A stretch of 64,000 bases of DNA, from NCBI GenBank assembly GCA_021772015.1, contig JAETNS010000009.1, positions 1-64,000 of the forward strand, given 5' to 3'. Below are positions 54,611-63,287 of the stretch, piece by piece. The stretch is from Prevotellaceae bacterium (GTDB taxonomy: Bacteria; Bacteroidota; Bacteroidia; Bacteroidales; Muribaculaceae). The notes under the pieces are model-generated. The model did no database searches. It saw only the letters and a list, made by a program, of their open reading frames with translations, and had not been told where the DNA came from. The translations under genes and the position numbers were made by a program. Each line of letters opens with the position of its first letter. Position 1 is the first letter of the stretch.

Positions 54611-55318
54611 ATGGATGACCGTATGAGAATCCTCCTTTGCGAGGATGACGAAAACCTGGGAATGCTGCTGCGCGAGTATCTTCAGGCCAAAGGGTTCAAC
54701 GCCGACCTGTATGCCGATGGCGAGGCGGGCTATCGCGCGTTCCTCAAAGGGAAGTACGACATCTGCGTGCTTGATGTCATGATGCCTAAAAAAGACGGCT
54801 TCACCCTCGCGCAGGAAATCCGCGCCGTCAACAGCGAGGTCCCCATCATCTTCCTCACAGCGAAGACTATCAAAGAGGATATTCTCGAAGGCTTCAAGAT
54901 CGGAGCTGACGACTACATCACCAAACCATTCTCCATGGAAGAACTTGTCTTCCGCATCGAGGCCATTTTACGTCGTGTACGCGGCAAGAAAGGGAAGGAA
55001 GTCACCATGTACAAGATCGGAATGTTCACATTTGATACCCAGAAGCAGGTACTGATGATCGACGACAAGGTGACCAAACTTACGACCAAGGAGTCTGAGC
55101 TTCTCAGCCTCCTGTGCGCCCATGTCAACGAGATCCTCGAACGCAATTATGCATTGAAAACCATATGGATCGATGACAACTATTTCAATGCCAGATCGAT
55201 GGATGTCTATATCACCAAGCTCCGCAAACACCTGAAAGATGATCCCTCCATCGAGATCATCAACATCCACGGAAAGGGATACAAGCTCATTGCTCCGGAG
55301 GTCAAGGAAAACGCCTGA
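54611..55318 (+). CDS. rprY: OmpR/PhoB-family response regulator, RprY-like
   Basis: 235 aa. Receiver domain ~1-120 with acidic pocket E11/D12/D13, phospho-acceptor D55 in CVLDVMMPKKDG, and the switch residues in FLTAKT and ITKPFS. A winged-helix DNA-binding domain from ~135 ends INIHGKGYKL. It lies 92 bases after the kinase and is followed by a terminator, so the two form one operon. Confidence 0.92.
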   Translation: MDDRMRILLCEDDENLGMLLREYLQAKGFNADLYADGEAGYRAFLKGKYDICVLDVMMPKKDGFTLAQEIRAVNSEVPIIFLTAKTIKEDILEGFKIGADDYITKPFSMEELVFRIEAILRRVRGKKGKEVTMYKIGMFTFDTQKQVLMIDDKVTKLTTKESELLSLLCAHVNEILERNYALKTIWIDDNYFNARSMDVYITKLRKHLKDDPSIEIINIHGKGYKLIAPEVKENA

Positions 55319-55377
55319 TCCTCCGCCAATACACACGGACATACCACGAATCTATCCAATTTTGAGAATAATCCTTA

Positions 55378-55415
55378 AATATCCGGCACCGGAGTTTCCG
55401 GTGTCGGATATTTTT
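55378..55415 (+). terminator. Intrinsic terminator of rprX-rprY
   Basis: AATATCCGGCACCGG / CCGGTGTCGGATATT (55378-55392 and 55398-55412), 15-bp stem with one G-U pair and a 5-base loop, then a T-run. Confidence 0.9.
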
Positions 55416-55426
55416 GCGTAAATTTG
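55395..55426 (+). promoter_or_regulatory. Probable promoter of the first amylase gene
   Basis: TAAATTTG (55419-55426) is a good -7 box. The -33 position 20 bases upstream reads TTTC (55395-55398), one mismatch. It overlaps the terminator stem of the preceding operon. Confidence 0.6.
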
Positions 55427-55465
55427 CAATGGAAAATCCTTAAGTAAAAGTTACTTGACAACATC

Positions 55466-56905
55466 ATGAGAAAACTTGCATTCACACTTGCCGCGGCTTC
55501 TGCTGTAGTTGCCTTGCCAATGGCAGCCAAAGACCGCGTGACCCACAATCCCGATGCGACCAACACGGAAACCATCTTGCACGCATGGAGCTGGAACTTC
55601 CCGACAATCGCCAAAAACATGGCTCTTATCGCCAAATCCGGCTATACAATGGTGCAGACATCCCCGGTGCAACATTGCTACGATCCTTACGGTACTACAA
55701 AAAAGCTTTTTGACCAAGAAGGCAAAGAAGGAAACTGGTATTATTACTATCAACCCACAGACTGGAAAATCGGAAACGCCATTGTCGGGACAAAACAGGA
55801 GATGAAGCAGATGCTCGACTCTGCTGCCAAATACAATGTCAAAGTCATCGTCGATGTTCTTCCAAATCATACCGCGTTTGACATTGACGCTGTCAGCCCT
55901 GAATTCTACGCCGCAGTCGGAGGCCGTGACAAGATGTATCACTCGACGGGCCTCTCCCCTATCCGGGATTACAATGACCGTCATCAGTGCACTCTCGAAG
56001 GCACAGGCGGTCTGCCGGATGTCAACACCGAAAACCCCGATTTCCAAAAGTATTACATGGAATTTGTAAACGAGCTCCTCAACATGGGGGTACGAGGATT
56101 CAGATATGACACCGCCAAACACATTGGAGTGCATTCCGACCCTGTCGACACAGCTTCGGGAGTTAAAGAGAATGATTTCTGGGATGTAGCCACAGGCCGC
56201 AAAGCTGTCAAAGGAGTCAAGCTCGTGTTGCCATATGACTCACTGTTCGTATACGGGGAAGTGTTGCAAGACCGTAATGTTCCGGAAGCGGAATATGCCG
56301 ATTATTTCGGGCAGACCGCATCCGGCTACGGCTACCATCTACGCGAGGCTCTTGAAAAAAAATCAGCCAAAGGAATAGATCTGCGCAACTGGGATCATCA
56401 GGCAGCTCCCGAATTCCTAACCACATGGGTTGAAAGCCACGACACATACTGTAACGCCCATGAAAGCGCGGCACTTACCGACGACCAGATCCGAACCGGA
56501 TGGGTTTTCCTGACAGCGCGTCAGAACGGAGTGCCATTGTTCTTCTCTCGCCCGATGAACTCCACCCGTCAGAATTACTGGGGTGACAATCTTCTCGGAG
56601 CTCGTGGCAACGATGAATTTTTCCATCCCGAAGTTGTGGCAGCCAACAAGTTCCGCCAAGCGATGAATGGACAGAAGGAAGATATTCAGACAAATGACAA
56701 TGGCCAGATATTGGTTGTCAACCGAGGCAAAAAGGGTGCGGCCATAGTCAATATCTCTGACTCGGCAAACTTTGTCGACGTTCCTACAGGGCTGCCAAAC
56801 GGCACATACAAAGACAACGTGTATGGAATTGAGTTCAAAGTGAAAAACGGCCGTATTCATGGAGCTGCCGCCCCTCATCGTACTTATATCCTTCAACGCA
56901 AATAA
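55466..56905 (+). CDS. Secreted GH13 alpha-amylase
   Basis: 479 aa with a signal peptide (~1-21, ending PMAAK). The four GH13 regions are present: I VIVDVLPNHT, II GFRYDTAKHI with the nucleophile Asp, III FVYGEVLQ with the acid/base Glu, and IV WVESHDTYC. A short C-terminal beta domain follows. It cleaves alpha-1,4-glucan, probably outside or in the periplasm. It has its own promoter and terminator. Confidence 0.92.
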   Translation: MRKLAFTLAAASAVVALPMAAKDRVTHNPDATNTETILHAWSWNFPTIAKNMALIAKSGYTMVQTSPVQHCYDPYGTTKKLFDQEGKEGNWYYYYQPTDWKIGNAIVGTKQEMKQMLDSAAKYNVKVIVDVLPNHTAFDIDAVSPEFYAAVGGRDKMYHSTGLSPIRDYNDRHQCTLEGTGGLPDVNTENPDFQKYYMEFVNELLNMGVRGFRYDTAKHIGVHSDPVDTASGVKENDFWDVATGRKAVKGVKLVLPYDSLFVYGEVLQDRNVPEAEYADYFGQTASGYGYHLREALEKKSAKGIDLRNWDHQAAPEFLTTWVESHDTYCNAHESAALTDDQIRTGWVFLTARQNGVPLFFSRPMNSTRQNYWGDNLLGARGNDEFFHPEVVAANKFRQAMNGQKEDIQTNDNGQILVVNRGKKGAAIVNISDSANFVDVPTGLPNGTYKDNVYGIEFKVKNGRIHGAAAPHRTYILQRK

Positions 56906-56944
56906 ACAATCTGATCGCCATTTAATGGCTATCTGACACATACC

Positions 56945-56988
56945 GGGGCGCGGACAGATATCTCTATTGCCCGCGTCCCTATTTTTTA
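56945..56988 (+). terminator. Intrinsic terminator of the first amylase gene
   Basis: GGGGCGCGG (56945-56953) pairs with CCGCGTCCC (56971-56979), with one G-U pair, followed by TATTTTTT. Confidence 0.78.
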
Positions 56989-57014
56989 ACAACGAGCCAT
57001 AAACACCTGGACGG

Positions 57015-58103
57015 ATGCCTAAAAATTCCCCAACACGAATATTATGCCATTATTATGGACCTATCGCCAAACAGGGATGTCCGAGTATTGGAGGATATGA
57101 AGCTGCCAACAGAAAAAACATTGATGCCTTAAGAAAGCAAGACGTTGAGGTCATTGAACACCCCAATCCGATCAAGCCTAAAAAGCTCTTTGGCGCATTA
57201 GTCTACATCAAGCTGTTATTCAATCCATTCGCATTGATAAAACACGCCGGGAGCAAGAATACGATCGTACATATAACCCCACTTCCTCGACTGCTATGGT
57301 ATCCAAGCCTGTTTTGCGCCTGGTTGGCAAAAAAAGCAGGTCTTAAAACAGTGATTGACATAAGAGCAGGGTCTTTCATCCGCTTTTATGAGAACAGAAG
57401 CCCTATATATCGATTTGCCGTAAGGAAGATGCTCGACAATGCCGACGCAGTGACTGTCGAAGGTAAAGCATATGTGGATTACATACATAAATTGACCCGG
57501 GGGAAAAAGAAACCACACTATTTCCCCAACACTATGCTCATTTCTTCTGATTCACATAAAGGAAAAGAGAACAACAGAAAATTCAATATTTTTTATTTCG
57601 GCAGAATATCCTCCACGAAAGGTATCGATGTCATGCTTGACACGATCAAGCTCCTTGGCAACCAATTTCATTTATACCTCGCCGGTAAAATCGCAGATGA
57701 CGTTGACCGAGACAGCATTATAAAAGCCCCCAACGTAACATATCTCGGCTCTCTTACACCCGAACAGCTTGATGTAAAAAAACAAGAGATGGGATTTTTC
57801 ATTTTTCCTTCGAGATGGAGCGGAGAAGGACAATCCAACTCCCTGATCGAGGCGATGGGGGCCGGCCTGGTGCCGGTAGCTTCAGACAATGGCTTCACGA
57901 AAGATGTTGTGGCAGACGCAGGGTATGTTTTTACAACTGACGCTACAGGAAAAGAATATGCAGACGCAATCTTGGAATGCGCCATGCATGACTTCGACTC
58001 CATGTCATCAAAAGCCGCCGAACATATACGGCAATACCACAACCTCGACAAAGAGATCATAAGCCTGAAAGGCATTTATACTGAAATATTATCCTCCAAA
58101 TAA
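57015..58103 (+). CDS. Family 4 glycosyltransferase
   Basis: 362 aa. FNIFYFGRISSTKGIDVML opens the donor domain, and FFIFPSRWSGEGQSNSLIEAMGAGL holds the donor site (EX7E-like, GEGQSNSLIE). The N-terminus HYYGPIAKQGCPSIGGYEA carries the glycine loop. It is 5 bases from the CapK-like gene that follows; together they form a small isolated polysaccharide operon. Confidence 0.87.
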   Translation: MPKNSPTRILCHYYGPIAKQGCPSIGGYEAANRKNIDALRKQDVEVIEHPNPIKPKKLFGALVYIKLLFNPFALIKHAGSKNTIVHITPLPRLLWYPSLFCAWLAKKAGLKTVIDIRAGSFIRFYENRSPIYRFAVRKMLDNADAVTVEGKAYVDYIHKLTRGKKKPHYFPNTMLISSDSHKGKENNRKFNIFYFGRISSTKGIDVMLDTIKLLGNQFHLYLAGKIADDVDRDSIIKAPNVTYLGSLTPEQLDVKKQEMGFFIFPSRWSGEGQSNSLIEAMGAGLVPVASDNGFTKDVVADAGYVFTTDATGKEYADAILECAMHDFDSMSSKAAEHIRQYHNLDKEIISLKGIYTEILSSK

Positions 58104-58108
58104 GTAAA

Positions 58109-59443
58109 ATGGGACTCGCGGATTTCGTAAAGAACAAGATTCAATCAGCTCCTAACTGGATGACCCTCCCCCTCCTGCATATAAACAAGTTCGGAGACAA
58201 AGTCTACGGAAAACGGACGATTGATTTCAAACGCAACATTCCCAATCTGGATCCTGATAGAATGTTGATTGAGATGGCCAATTACGCTATTGCTCATGTC
58301 CCATATTACAGGAAAAGATATCAGGGACTGCGAATCCAGACCGTATCAGATTTTACTTCAAACATCTCATTCATTGACAAAGAGGAAGTAGTCAAGTATT
58401 TTAATGAGTTTGTCTCCGACGATGCCGAAAAAATACCTCATGTCACACTTTCGACATCCGGCACTTCCGGGAGACCTTTGAAAATGCTTATGCCGTCAGA
58501 CAGGTATGTGACAGAGATGGCATTTGTAGGACGCATATTGGAGCATAGCGGATGGAAATATGGTATCAAAGCCTCCATCCGGAAGAAACGCCTGCCGATA
58601 AACAGGGATTATATGGTCAATCCTGTGACCAAGGAAATCATATTCGACGGCTACCGCACCGATGACAGGTACCTCGCCAAAATGCTCAAAGTCATAAAGA
58701 AAAACAATGTCGATACCTTATACGGATATCCCTCGACAATCTCCCAGTTACTCCATATTTTCAAAGACCATGGCACAGATCTCGGATTCATAAAGAGGGT
58801 CATACTCACATCTGAAGCTGTGACGCAAAATCATTACTCATTTATCGAAGACGAACTGGGAATAAAAATAGCGACATTCTACGGACATACCGAAAAACTC
58901 ATCCTTCTCGAACAAATCAACCGCGACATCCTCGCCATAGAGCCGGCATACGGATTCACAGAAATCATCGGCCCAGATGGCAAACCGGCAAATCCGGGCC
59001 AAGAGGGAGAGCTTGTGGGAACGACATTATACAACCGTGTCATGCCCCTGCTGCGGTATAGGACGGGAGACTACGCTGTGCCTACCGGCGAAGTCATGAC
59101 AATAGACGGGATCGATAAGCCAACCGTCAAAGCCATTTCCGGGCGACGCGAAAAGAGCATCATATACCGCCATGACGGAAGCTACACCACCGCCAACGCT
59201 TTTGAAATCCATGATGAACGCAAGATGTCATATGAAGCGATACAATATGTCCAGGAAACGAGGGGATATCTTAAAGTCCTTGTAGTTAAAGGGAAGGATT
59301 TCAATCCCGATGACGAACAATTCATGATCGACCATTACGGGTATGCCATGTCAGGTCGACAATATGTCAAAATCGAATATGTCGACAAACTCATAAGCCA
59401 GCCCAACGGAAAGACATTGACCGTCATCAATAACACGATCTGA
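58109..59443 (+). CDS. CapK/phenylacetate-CoA ligase-like adenylate-forming enzyme
   Basis: 444 aa. VTLSTSGTSGRPLKML is the P-loop of ANL adenylate-forming enzymes; TFYGHTEKLILLEQ, LLRYRTGDYAVPTGE and ISGRREKSIIYRHDGSY are later core motifs. Such proteins occur in capsule clusters as CapK and are thought to activate an acid as its adenylate. There is no carrier-protein gene nearby. The substrate is unknown; in this context it may add an acyl or amino-acyl group to a glycan. Confidence 0.85.
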   Translation: MGLADFVKNKIQSAPNWMTLPLLHINKFGDKVYGKRTIDFKRNIPNLDPDRMLIEMANYAIAHVPYYRKRYQGLRIQTVSDFTSNISFIDKEEVVKYFNEFVSDDAEKIPHVTLSTSGTSGRPLKMLMPSDRYVTEMAFVGRILEHSGWKYGIKASIRKKRLPINRDYMVNPVTKEIIFDGYRTDDRYLAKMLKVIKKNNVDTLYGYPSTISQLLHIFKDHGTDLGFIKRVILTSEAVTQNHYSFIEDELGIKIATFYGHTEKLILLEQINRDILAIEPAYGFTEIIGPDGKPANPGQEGELVGTTLYNRVMPLLRYRTGDYAVPTGEVMTIDGIDKPTVKAISGRREKSIIYRHDGSYTTANAFEIHDERKMSYEAIQYVQETRGYLKVLVVKGKDFNPDDEQFMIDHYGYAMSGRQYVKIEYVDKLISQPNGKTLTVINNTI

Positions 59444-59550
59444 CATATTTTCCTCTCTGTATATTGGTATTCAATCGCAGGTTGAACCTTCATAAAAGGT
59501 AGATTGTTAAAATGATAAAACGATCCTAAACAATCCACTCAACTGCGACA

Positions 59551-60066
59551 ATGAAAAAGACCGGCATATTCTACGGTTCCGCTACCGGAACAACAGAAAA
59601 AATTGCCCGCCGTATCGGAGAGCTACTCGGAGTAAGCCCCGCCGACATACACGACGTGGCATCAGTATCACCATCCAAGGTCGGAGATTATGATTTGCTG
59701 ATCCTCGGCACCTCGACATGGGGGTCGGGAGACCTGGAAGATGATTGGTATGACTTCCTGGAGGGAATGGAAGCTCTTGATCTTGGTAATAAGGAGATCG
59801 CGCTATTCGGATGTGGAGACGAAACCATGAGCGACACTTTTTGCTCCGGTGTCGGCAAGCTTCACGAACGGCTAATGCAGACCGGCGCCCAATTCATCGC
59901 CCCATACGACACCATCGGCTACAACTTTGACAAGTCTGCCGCCAAACCTGAAAATGCATTGGAAGCATATGGACTTCTTCTTGATGAAGTAAACCACCCG
60001 GAATTGACCGAGACACGACTCCGTGGTTGGACCAATATCATTGCAAGCCAATCCGATCCAGTCTGA
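59551..60066 (+). CDS. fldA: Flavodoxin
   Basis: 171 aa, long-chain flavodoxin. FMN phosphate loop GIFYGSATGTTEKIA at ~4-18, then LLILGTSTWGSGDLEDDWYDF and LFGCGDETMSDTFCSGVGKLHE. It carries electrons at low potential, for example to radical-SAM enzymes such as NrdG. A terminator follows at 60085. Confidence 0.95.
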   Translation: MKKTGIFYGSATGTTEKIARRIGELLGVSPADIHDVASVSPSKVGDYDLLILGTSTWGSGDLEDDWYDFLEGMEALDLGNKEIALFGCGDETMSDTFCSGVGKLHERLMQTGAQFIAPYDTIGYNFDKSAAKPENALEAYGLLLDEVNHPELTETRLRGWTNIIASQSDPV

Positions 60067-60084
60067 ATTCCCCATTATAGACAG

Positions 60085-60127
60085 ATGACAGCAGCCGAAG
60101 ATCAATTCTCCGGCTGCTGTCATTTGT
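60085..60127 (+). terminator. Intrinsic terminator of the flavodoxin gene
   Basis: ATGACAGCAGCCG (60085-60097) pairs with CGGCTGCTGTCAT (60111-60123), 13 bp, loop of 13 bases, then TTTG. Confidence 0.85.
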
Positions 60128-60210
60128 CAAGGCGCTTTAACATTTTTCACGAAAAATATGTTTCGCCATACGAATTAACTGAAAAACAAGCAAAATCAAC
60201 TAAACGGGAT

Positions 60211-60241
60211 TTTGCTTATTCGTGCAAATTGTCTACCTTTG
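60211..60241 (+). promoter_or_regulatory. Promoter of the large GH13 enzyme gene
   Basis: TTTG (60211-60214), 19 bases, TACCTTTG (60234-60241), full consensus. It leaves a 5' UTR of about 93 bases to ATG 60341. Confidence 0.82.
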
Positions 60242-60340
60242 TAGTCGTAAGATTATATCCTTACTCGCCCATCGATGCGACGGGACCGACAGATCAAACG
60301 ATTTTTTAACCTAAACATTCATACTTTCATTCATTTACCC

Positions 60341-63109
60341 ATGAGAAAACATCTTTTGCTATTCGTGGCAATGGTATGGCTTGCCGTGACCGGATTGAAA
60401 GCCGAGGTGTTCACAACATCACCGGTTCCTCTCCAACAGTCGAGCCAGAATGTCAAAATCATCTTCAACGCCCAGGAAAGCGGTGTCGCAGGATTAATTT
60501 CCGCCAGCGAACTGTATGCCCATATCGGGGTATGCCCTGTCGGGACTTCCGAATGGACTCATGTCAAGACCGAATGGAGCGAAAACACCGCCGCCAACAA
60601 ATTCGTCAAGAATTCCGCAGGACTCTGGGAGTTGACTATAGGTAACATAAACACCTATTTCGGGCTTGCATCCGGCGAGAAAGTCGGCAAAATCGCCGTC
60701 ATAGCCCGTACTCCCACCGGATCAGCTCAGACGAAAGACTATTTCCTCGACATAGCCGAGGAGGGCTTCGCGATCAACTTCTCTTACAACACGGAGAATC
60801 TTGTCATAAGTGCTCCAACGTTGATCACCTTCACATTGTCGGCCACCCAAGCTGCCAACCTTACAATCAAGGTTGACAATCAAGTGATCGCACAGGCAGC
60901 TAACGCCACCACTATTTCCAAGGCACACAACTTCGCCGAACAAGGAAAGTTCTATGAAGTGACAGCCACTGCGACCAATGGAAACCAGACCCTTACCGAA
61001 ACCGTGACTGTGGCTTACCCTACCGCATCCGCCCAAGCCAACTATCCCGGCGGTGTGCCAAAGATGGGCGCGGTCAAACAGTCTGACGGCTCTGTCATCT
61101 TCTGCCTCGCAGCTCCCTCCAAGAAGAGCGTCATAATGGTTCCATCCTGGGACAATTACCAGACCTTGAACAAGAATGTCATGAAGTATCAGGACTACAA
61201 CGGTTACCGCTACTTTTGGCTGAAAGTCGATGGTCTGAAAGACAACGTATATTATCCCTATTATTATCTCGTTGACGGCATATATAAAGTCGCTGACCCT
61301 TGCGCTAAACTGATGCTCGACTGTTATAGCGACAAATGGATGCCCAACGGCATATGGGCCGAAGAGATGCCCAAATATCCCTACGACAAGTTCGATGACG
61401 TGATGCTGGCAGTATATCGCGGCGACATCGACAACTTCAACTGGAGCGACGCGACCAAAAATTTCAAGACCCCCAATCAGACCTCCATGGTCGTTTACGA
61501 GCTTCTTCTCCGCGACTTTACAGGCGACGGTTCCGATCAGGACGGCAAGCACTTCGGGACACTCCGCACAGCTATGCCGAAACTTCAGTATCTTGCTGAC
61601 CTCGGAGTAAATGTCATTGAGCTTCTTCCTGTCATGGAATTCAATGGCAACAGTTCATGGGGTTACAATACCAACGGCTACATGGCTCTTGACAAAGTCT
61701 ACGGATCACCCAACGATCTGAAAGAATTCGTTGACCGCTGTCATCGTCTCGGCATGGCTGTTGTGCTTGATATCGTGTTCAACCAGACAGACGGCAACCA
61801 TCCCTGGTATCAGATGTACCCGGCTTCCAACAATCCATTCTACAATAATCCGTCACCCCATGACCATAATGTGCTCAACGACTTGCGTCAGGACAATCCC
61901 GTACTGCAGCAGCATTGGACAGATGTTTTGCGTTATTGGATGGAGGCTTACAAAGTCGACGGATACCGTTTTGATCTCGTGAAGGGACTGGGAGACAATA
62001 ATTCATACGGAGGAGGAACAGAAGGTTACAATCAAAGCCGCGTCAACCGTATGAAACGCTTAAATGAGGTGATCAAATCTGTCAAAGCTGACGGAATCCA
62101 TATCAATGAGCTGTTGGGCTATGCTCAGGAAGAGAATGCCAACTATGCCAATGGCTCCCAGATAGGATGGAACAACATCAATTATGGTTCCGGCCAATAC
62201 GCTATGGGATGGGCAGAGAAATGTGATGATACCAAGGGATTCTATTCCTCGAACTGGGGAAAGATCGTCGGCGGGACTGTGGACTATGCCGAAAGCCACG
62301 ACGAACCACGTATAGCCAACAAAGTCAAGAAAAACGGTCACGCGTCGGTGAAATACACCTCTAACCCCAAGAAACAGTCGATACAGCGTCTTGGATCCCT
62401 AGCCGCTCAGATGCTTCTGTCTCCCGGAGCAAAGATGATCTGGCAGTTCGGAGAGATCGCCGCAGATGACGATCAAGGCTCTGATCTTGACAAGTTGCGC
62501 GCAATTGCGCCAAAATGGGATCAGTTCTCCAATGAAGGCCGCAATGCCCTCTATGAGAATTACCAGGCTCTCTGCTGGCTGCGCCGCGACAATTCAGATA
62601 TCTTCGACGGATCCGCGTCTTTCTCCACCGGAGGATTCACCGCGTCTCTGACATCTCCCCGCTATATCCGTCTTATAAAGGGCAATCGGGAGATCATCGG
62701 CGTGTTCAATCCCAATGTGACAGGCTCGAATGCTACCGTAAATGTCCCGGTACAATATCTCACCTCTTCCAACAGCCAGCTGATCACATCCGCCTATGGC
62801 TTCACACCGCAACTTAACATAAACGGTACAACCGCGTCTGTGGCTGTGCCACCCCACTGCTTCGCGGTGTTCTCCACCGTCAATGTTTCTGACATAGAGG
62901 AGATCGGCTCCGACATGACAACTCCCTCCGTCAATGTCAATGGCGGTAACGGCGTTATCAATATCGATGGGGAATACCTTACAGCAGAAGTATATGACCT
63001 GCAGGGGCGTATGTCTGCCGTTGCCAACGGAGAGGCTACAATAAATGTTCCCGCCGGAATTTATGTAGTACGCGTTGACGGATCCGCATTCAAAGTAGCC
63101 GTACATTGA
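60341..63109 (+). CDS. Large secreted GH13 alpha-amylase/pullulanase-like protein
   Basis: 922 aa. Signal peptide ~1-21 (LLLFVAMVWLAVTGLKA), two beta-sandwich/starch-binding-like regions (~22-235), a CBM48-like segment (VIFCLAAPSKKSVIMVPSWDN) and a GH13 barrel: VVLDIVFNQ, GYRFDLVKGL (nucleophile Asp), GIHINELLGY (Glu) and YAESHDEPR. The last ~80 residues (LTAEVYDLQGRM, then PAGIYVVRVDG) look like a type-9 sorting tail. ATG 60341 fits the signal peptide; an upstream ATG at 60275 does not. It probably degrades starch at the cell surface. Confidence 0.9.
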   Translation: MRKHLLLFVAMVWLAVTGLKAEVFTTSPVPLQQSSQNVKIIFNAQESGVAGLISASELYAHIGVCPVGTSEWTHVKTEWSENTAANKFVKNSAGLWELTIGNINTYFGLASGEKVGKIAVIARTPTGSAQTKDYFLDIAEEGFAINFSYNTENLVISAPTLITFTLSATQAANLTIKVDNQVIAQAANATTISKAHNFAEQGKFYEVTATATNGNQTLTETVTVAYPTASAQANYPGGVPKMGAVKQSDGSVIFCLAAPSKKSVIMVPSWDNYQTLNKNVMKYQDYNGYRYFWLKVDGLKDNVYYPYYYLVDGIYKVADPCAKLMLDCYSDKWMPNGIWAEEMPKYPYDKFDDVMLAVYRGDIDNFNWSDATKNFKTPNQTSMVVYELLLRDFTGDGSDQDGKHFGTLRTAMPKLQYLADLGVNVIELLPVMEFNGNSSWGYNTNGYMALDKVYGSPNDLKEFVDRCHRLGMAVVLDIVFNQTDGNHPWYQMYPASNNPFYNNPSPHDHNVLNDLRQDNPVLQQHWTDVLRYWMEAYKVDGYRFDLVKGLGDNNSYGGGTEGYNQSRVNRMKRLNEVIKSVKADGIHINELLGYAQEENANYANGSQIGWNNINYGSGQYAMGWAEKCDDTKGFYSSNWGKIVGGTVDYAESHDEPRIANKVKKNGHASVKYTSNPKKQSIQRLGSLAAQMLLSPGAKMIWQFGEIAADDDQGSDLDKLRAIAPKWDQFSNEGRNALYENYQALCWLRRDNSDIFDGSASFSTGGFTASLTSPRYIRLIKGNREIIGVFNPNVTGSNATVNVPVQYLTSSNSQLITSAYGFTPQLNINGTTASVAVPPHCFAVFSTVNVSDIEEIGSDMTTPSVNVNGGNGVINIDGEYLTAEVYDLQGRMSAVANGEATINVPAGIYVVRVDGSAFKVAVH

Positions 63110-63171
63110 ATGATGTCTTCCAATTAATGACAAAGACGAGACATACGTCTAAAACTCAAAACTTTTTTATC

Positions 63172-63199
63172 AAACGGACTTGCGCAAGCGGGTCCGTTT
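63172..63199 (+). terminator. Terminator of the large GH13 enzyme gene
   Basis: AAACGGAC (63172-63179) pairs with GTCCGTTT (63192-63199), with an inner TTGCGCAA palindrome, followed by TTGTTAATTTT. The T-rich end also contains the next promoter's -7 element. Confidence 0.8.
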
Positions 63200-63210
63200 T
63201 GTTAATTTTG
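63179..63210 (+). promoter_or_regulatory. Probable promoter of mnmA
   Basis: TAATTTTG (63203-63210) with CTTG (63179-63182) 20 bases upstream, one mismatch to the -33 box. It overlaps the terminator of the gene before it. Confidence 0.6.
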
Positions 63211-63287
63211 CAGAATAAGTAAACAGATTGTAATTGGTCAGAGACATTATCTCTACACACAATCATCCCGTATCACATGAATTGAAA

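Noticed and set aside
55451..56134. 227-codon minus-strand frame opposite the first amylase
   Set aside because: Antisense to GH13 catalytic motifs, with no promoter or recognisable domain.
60722..61552. 276-codon minus-strand frame opposite the large GH13 gene
   Set aside because: Same reason: entirely inside a gene with clear domains, and a Val/Gly/His-rich meaningless translation.
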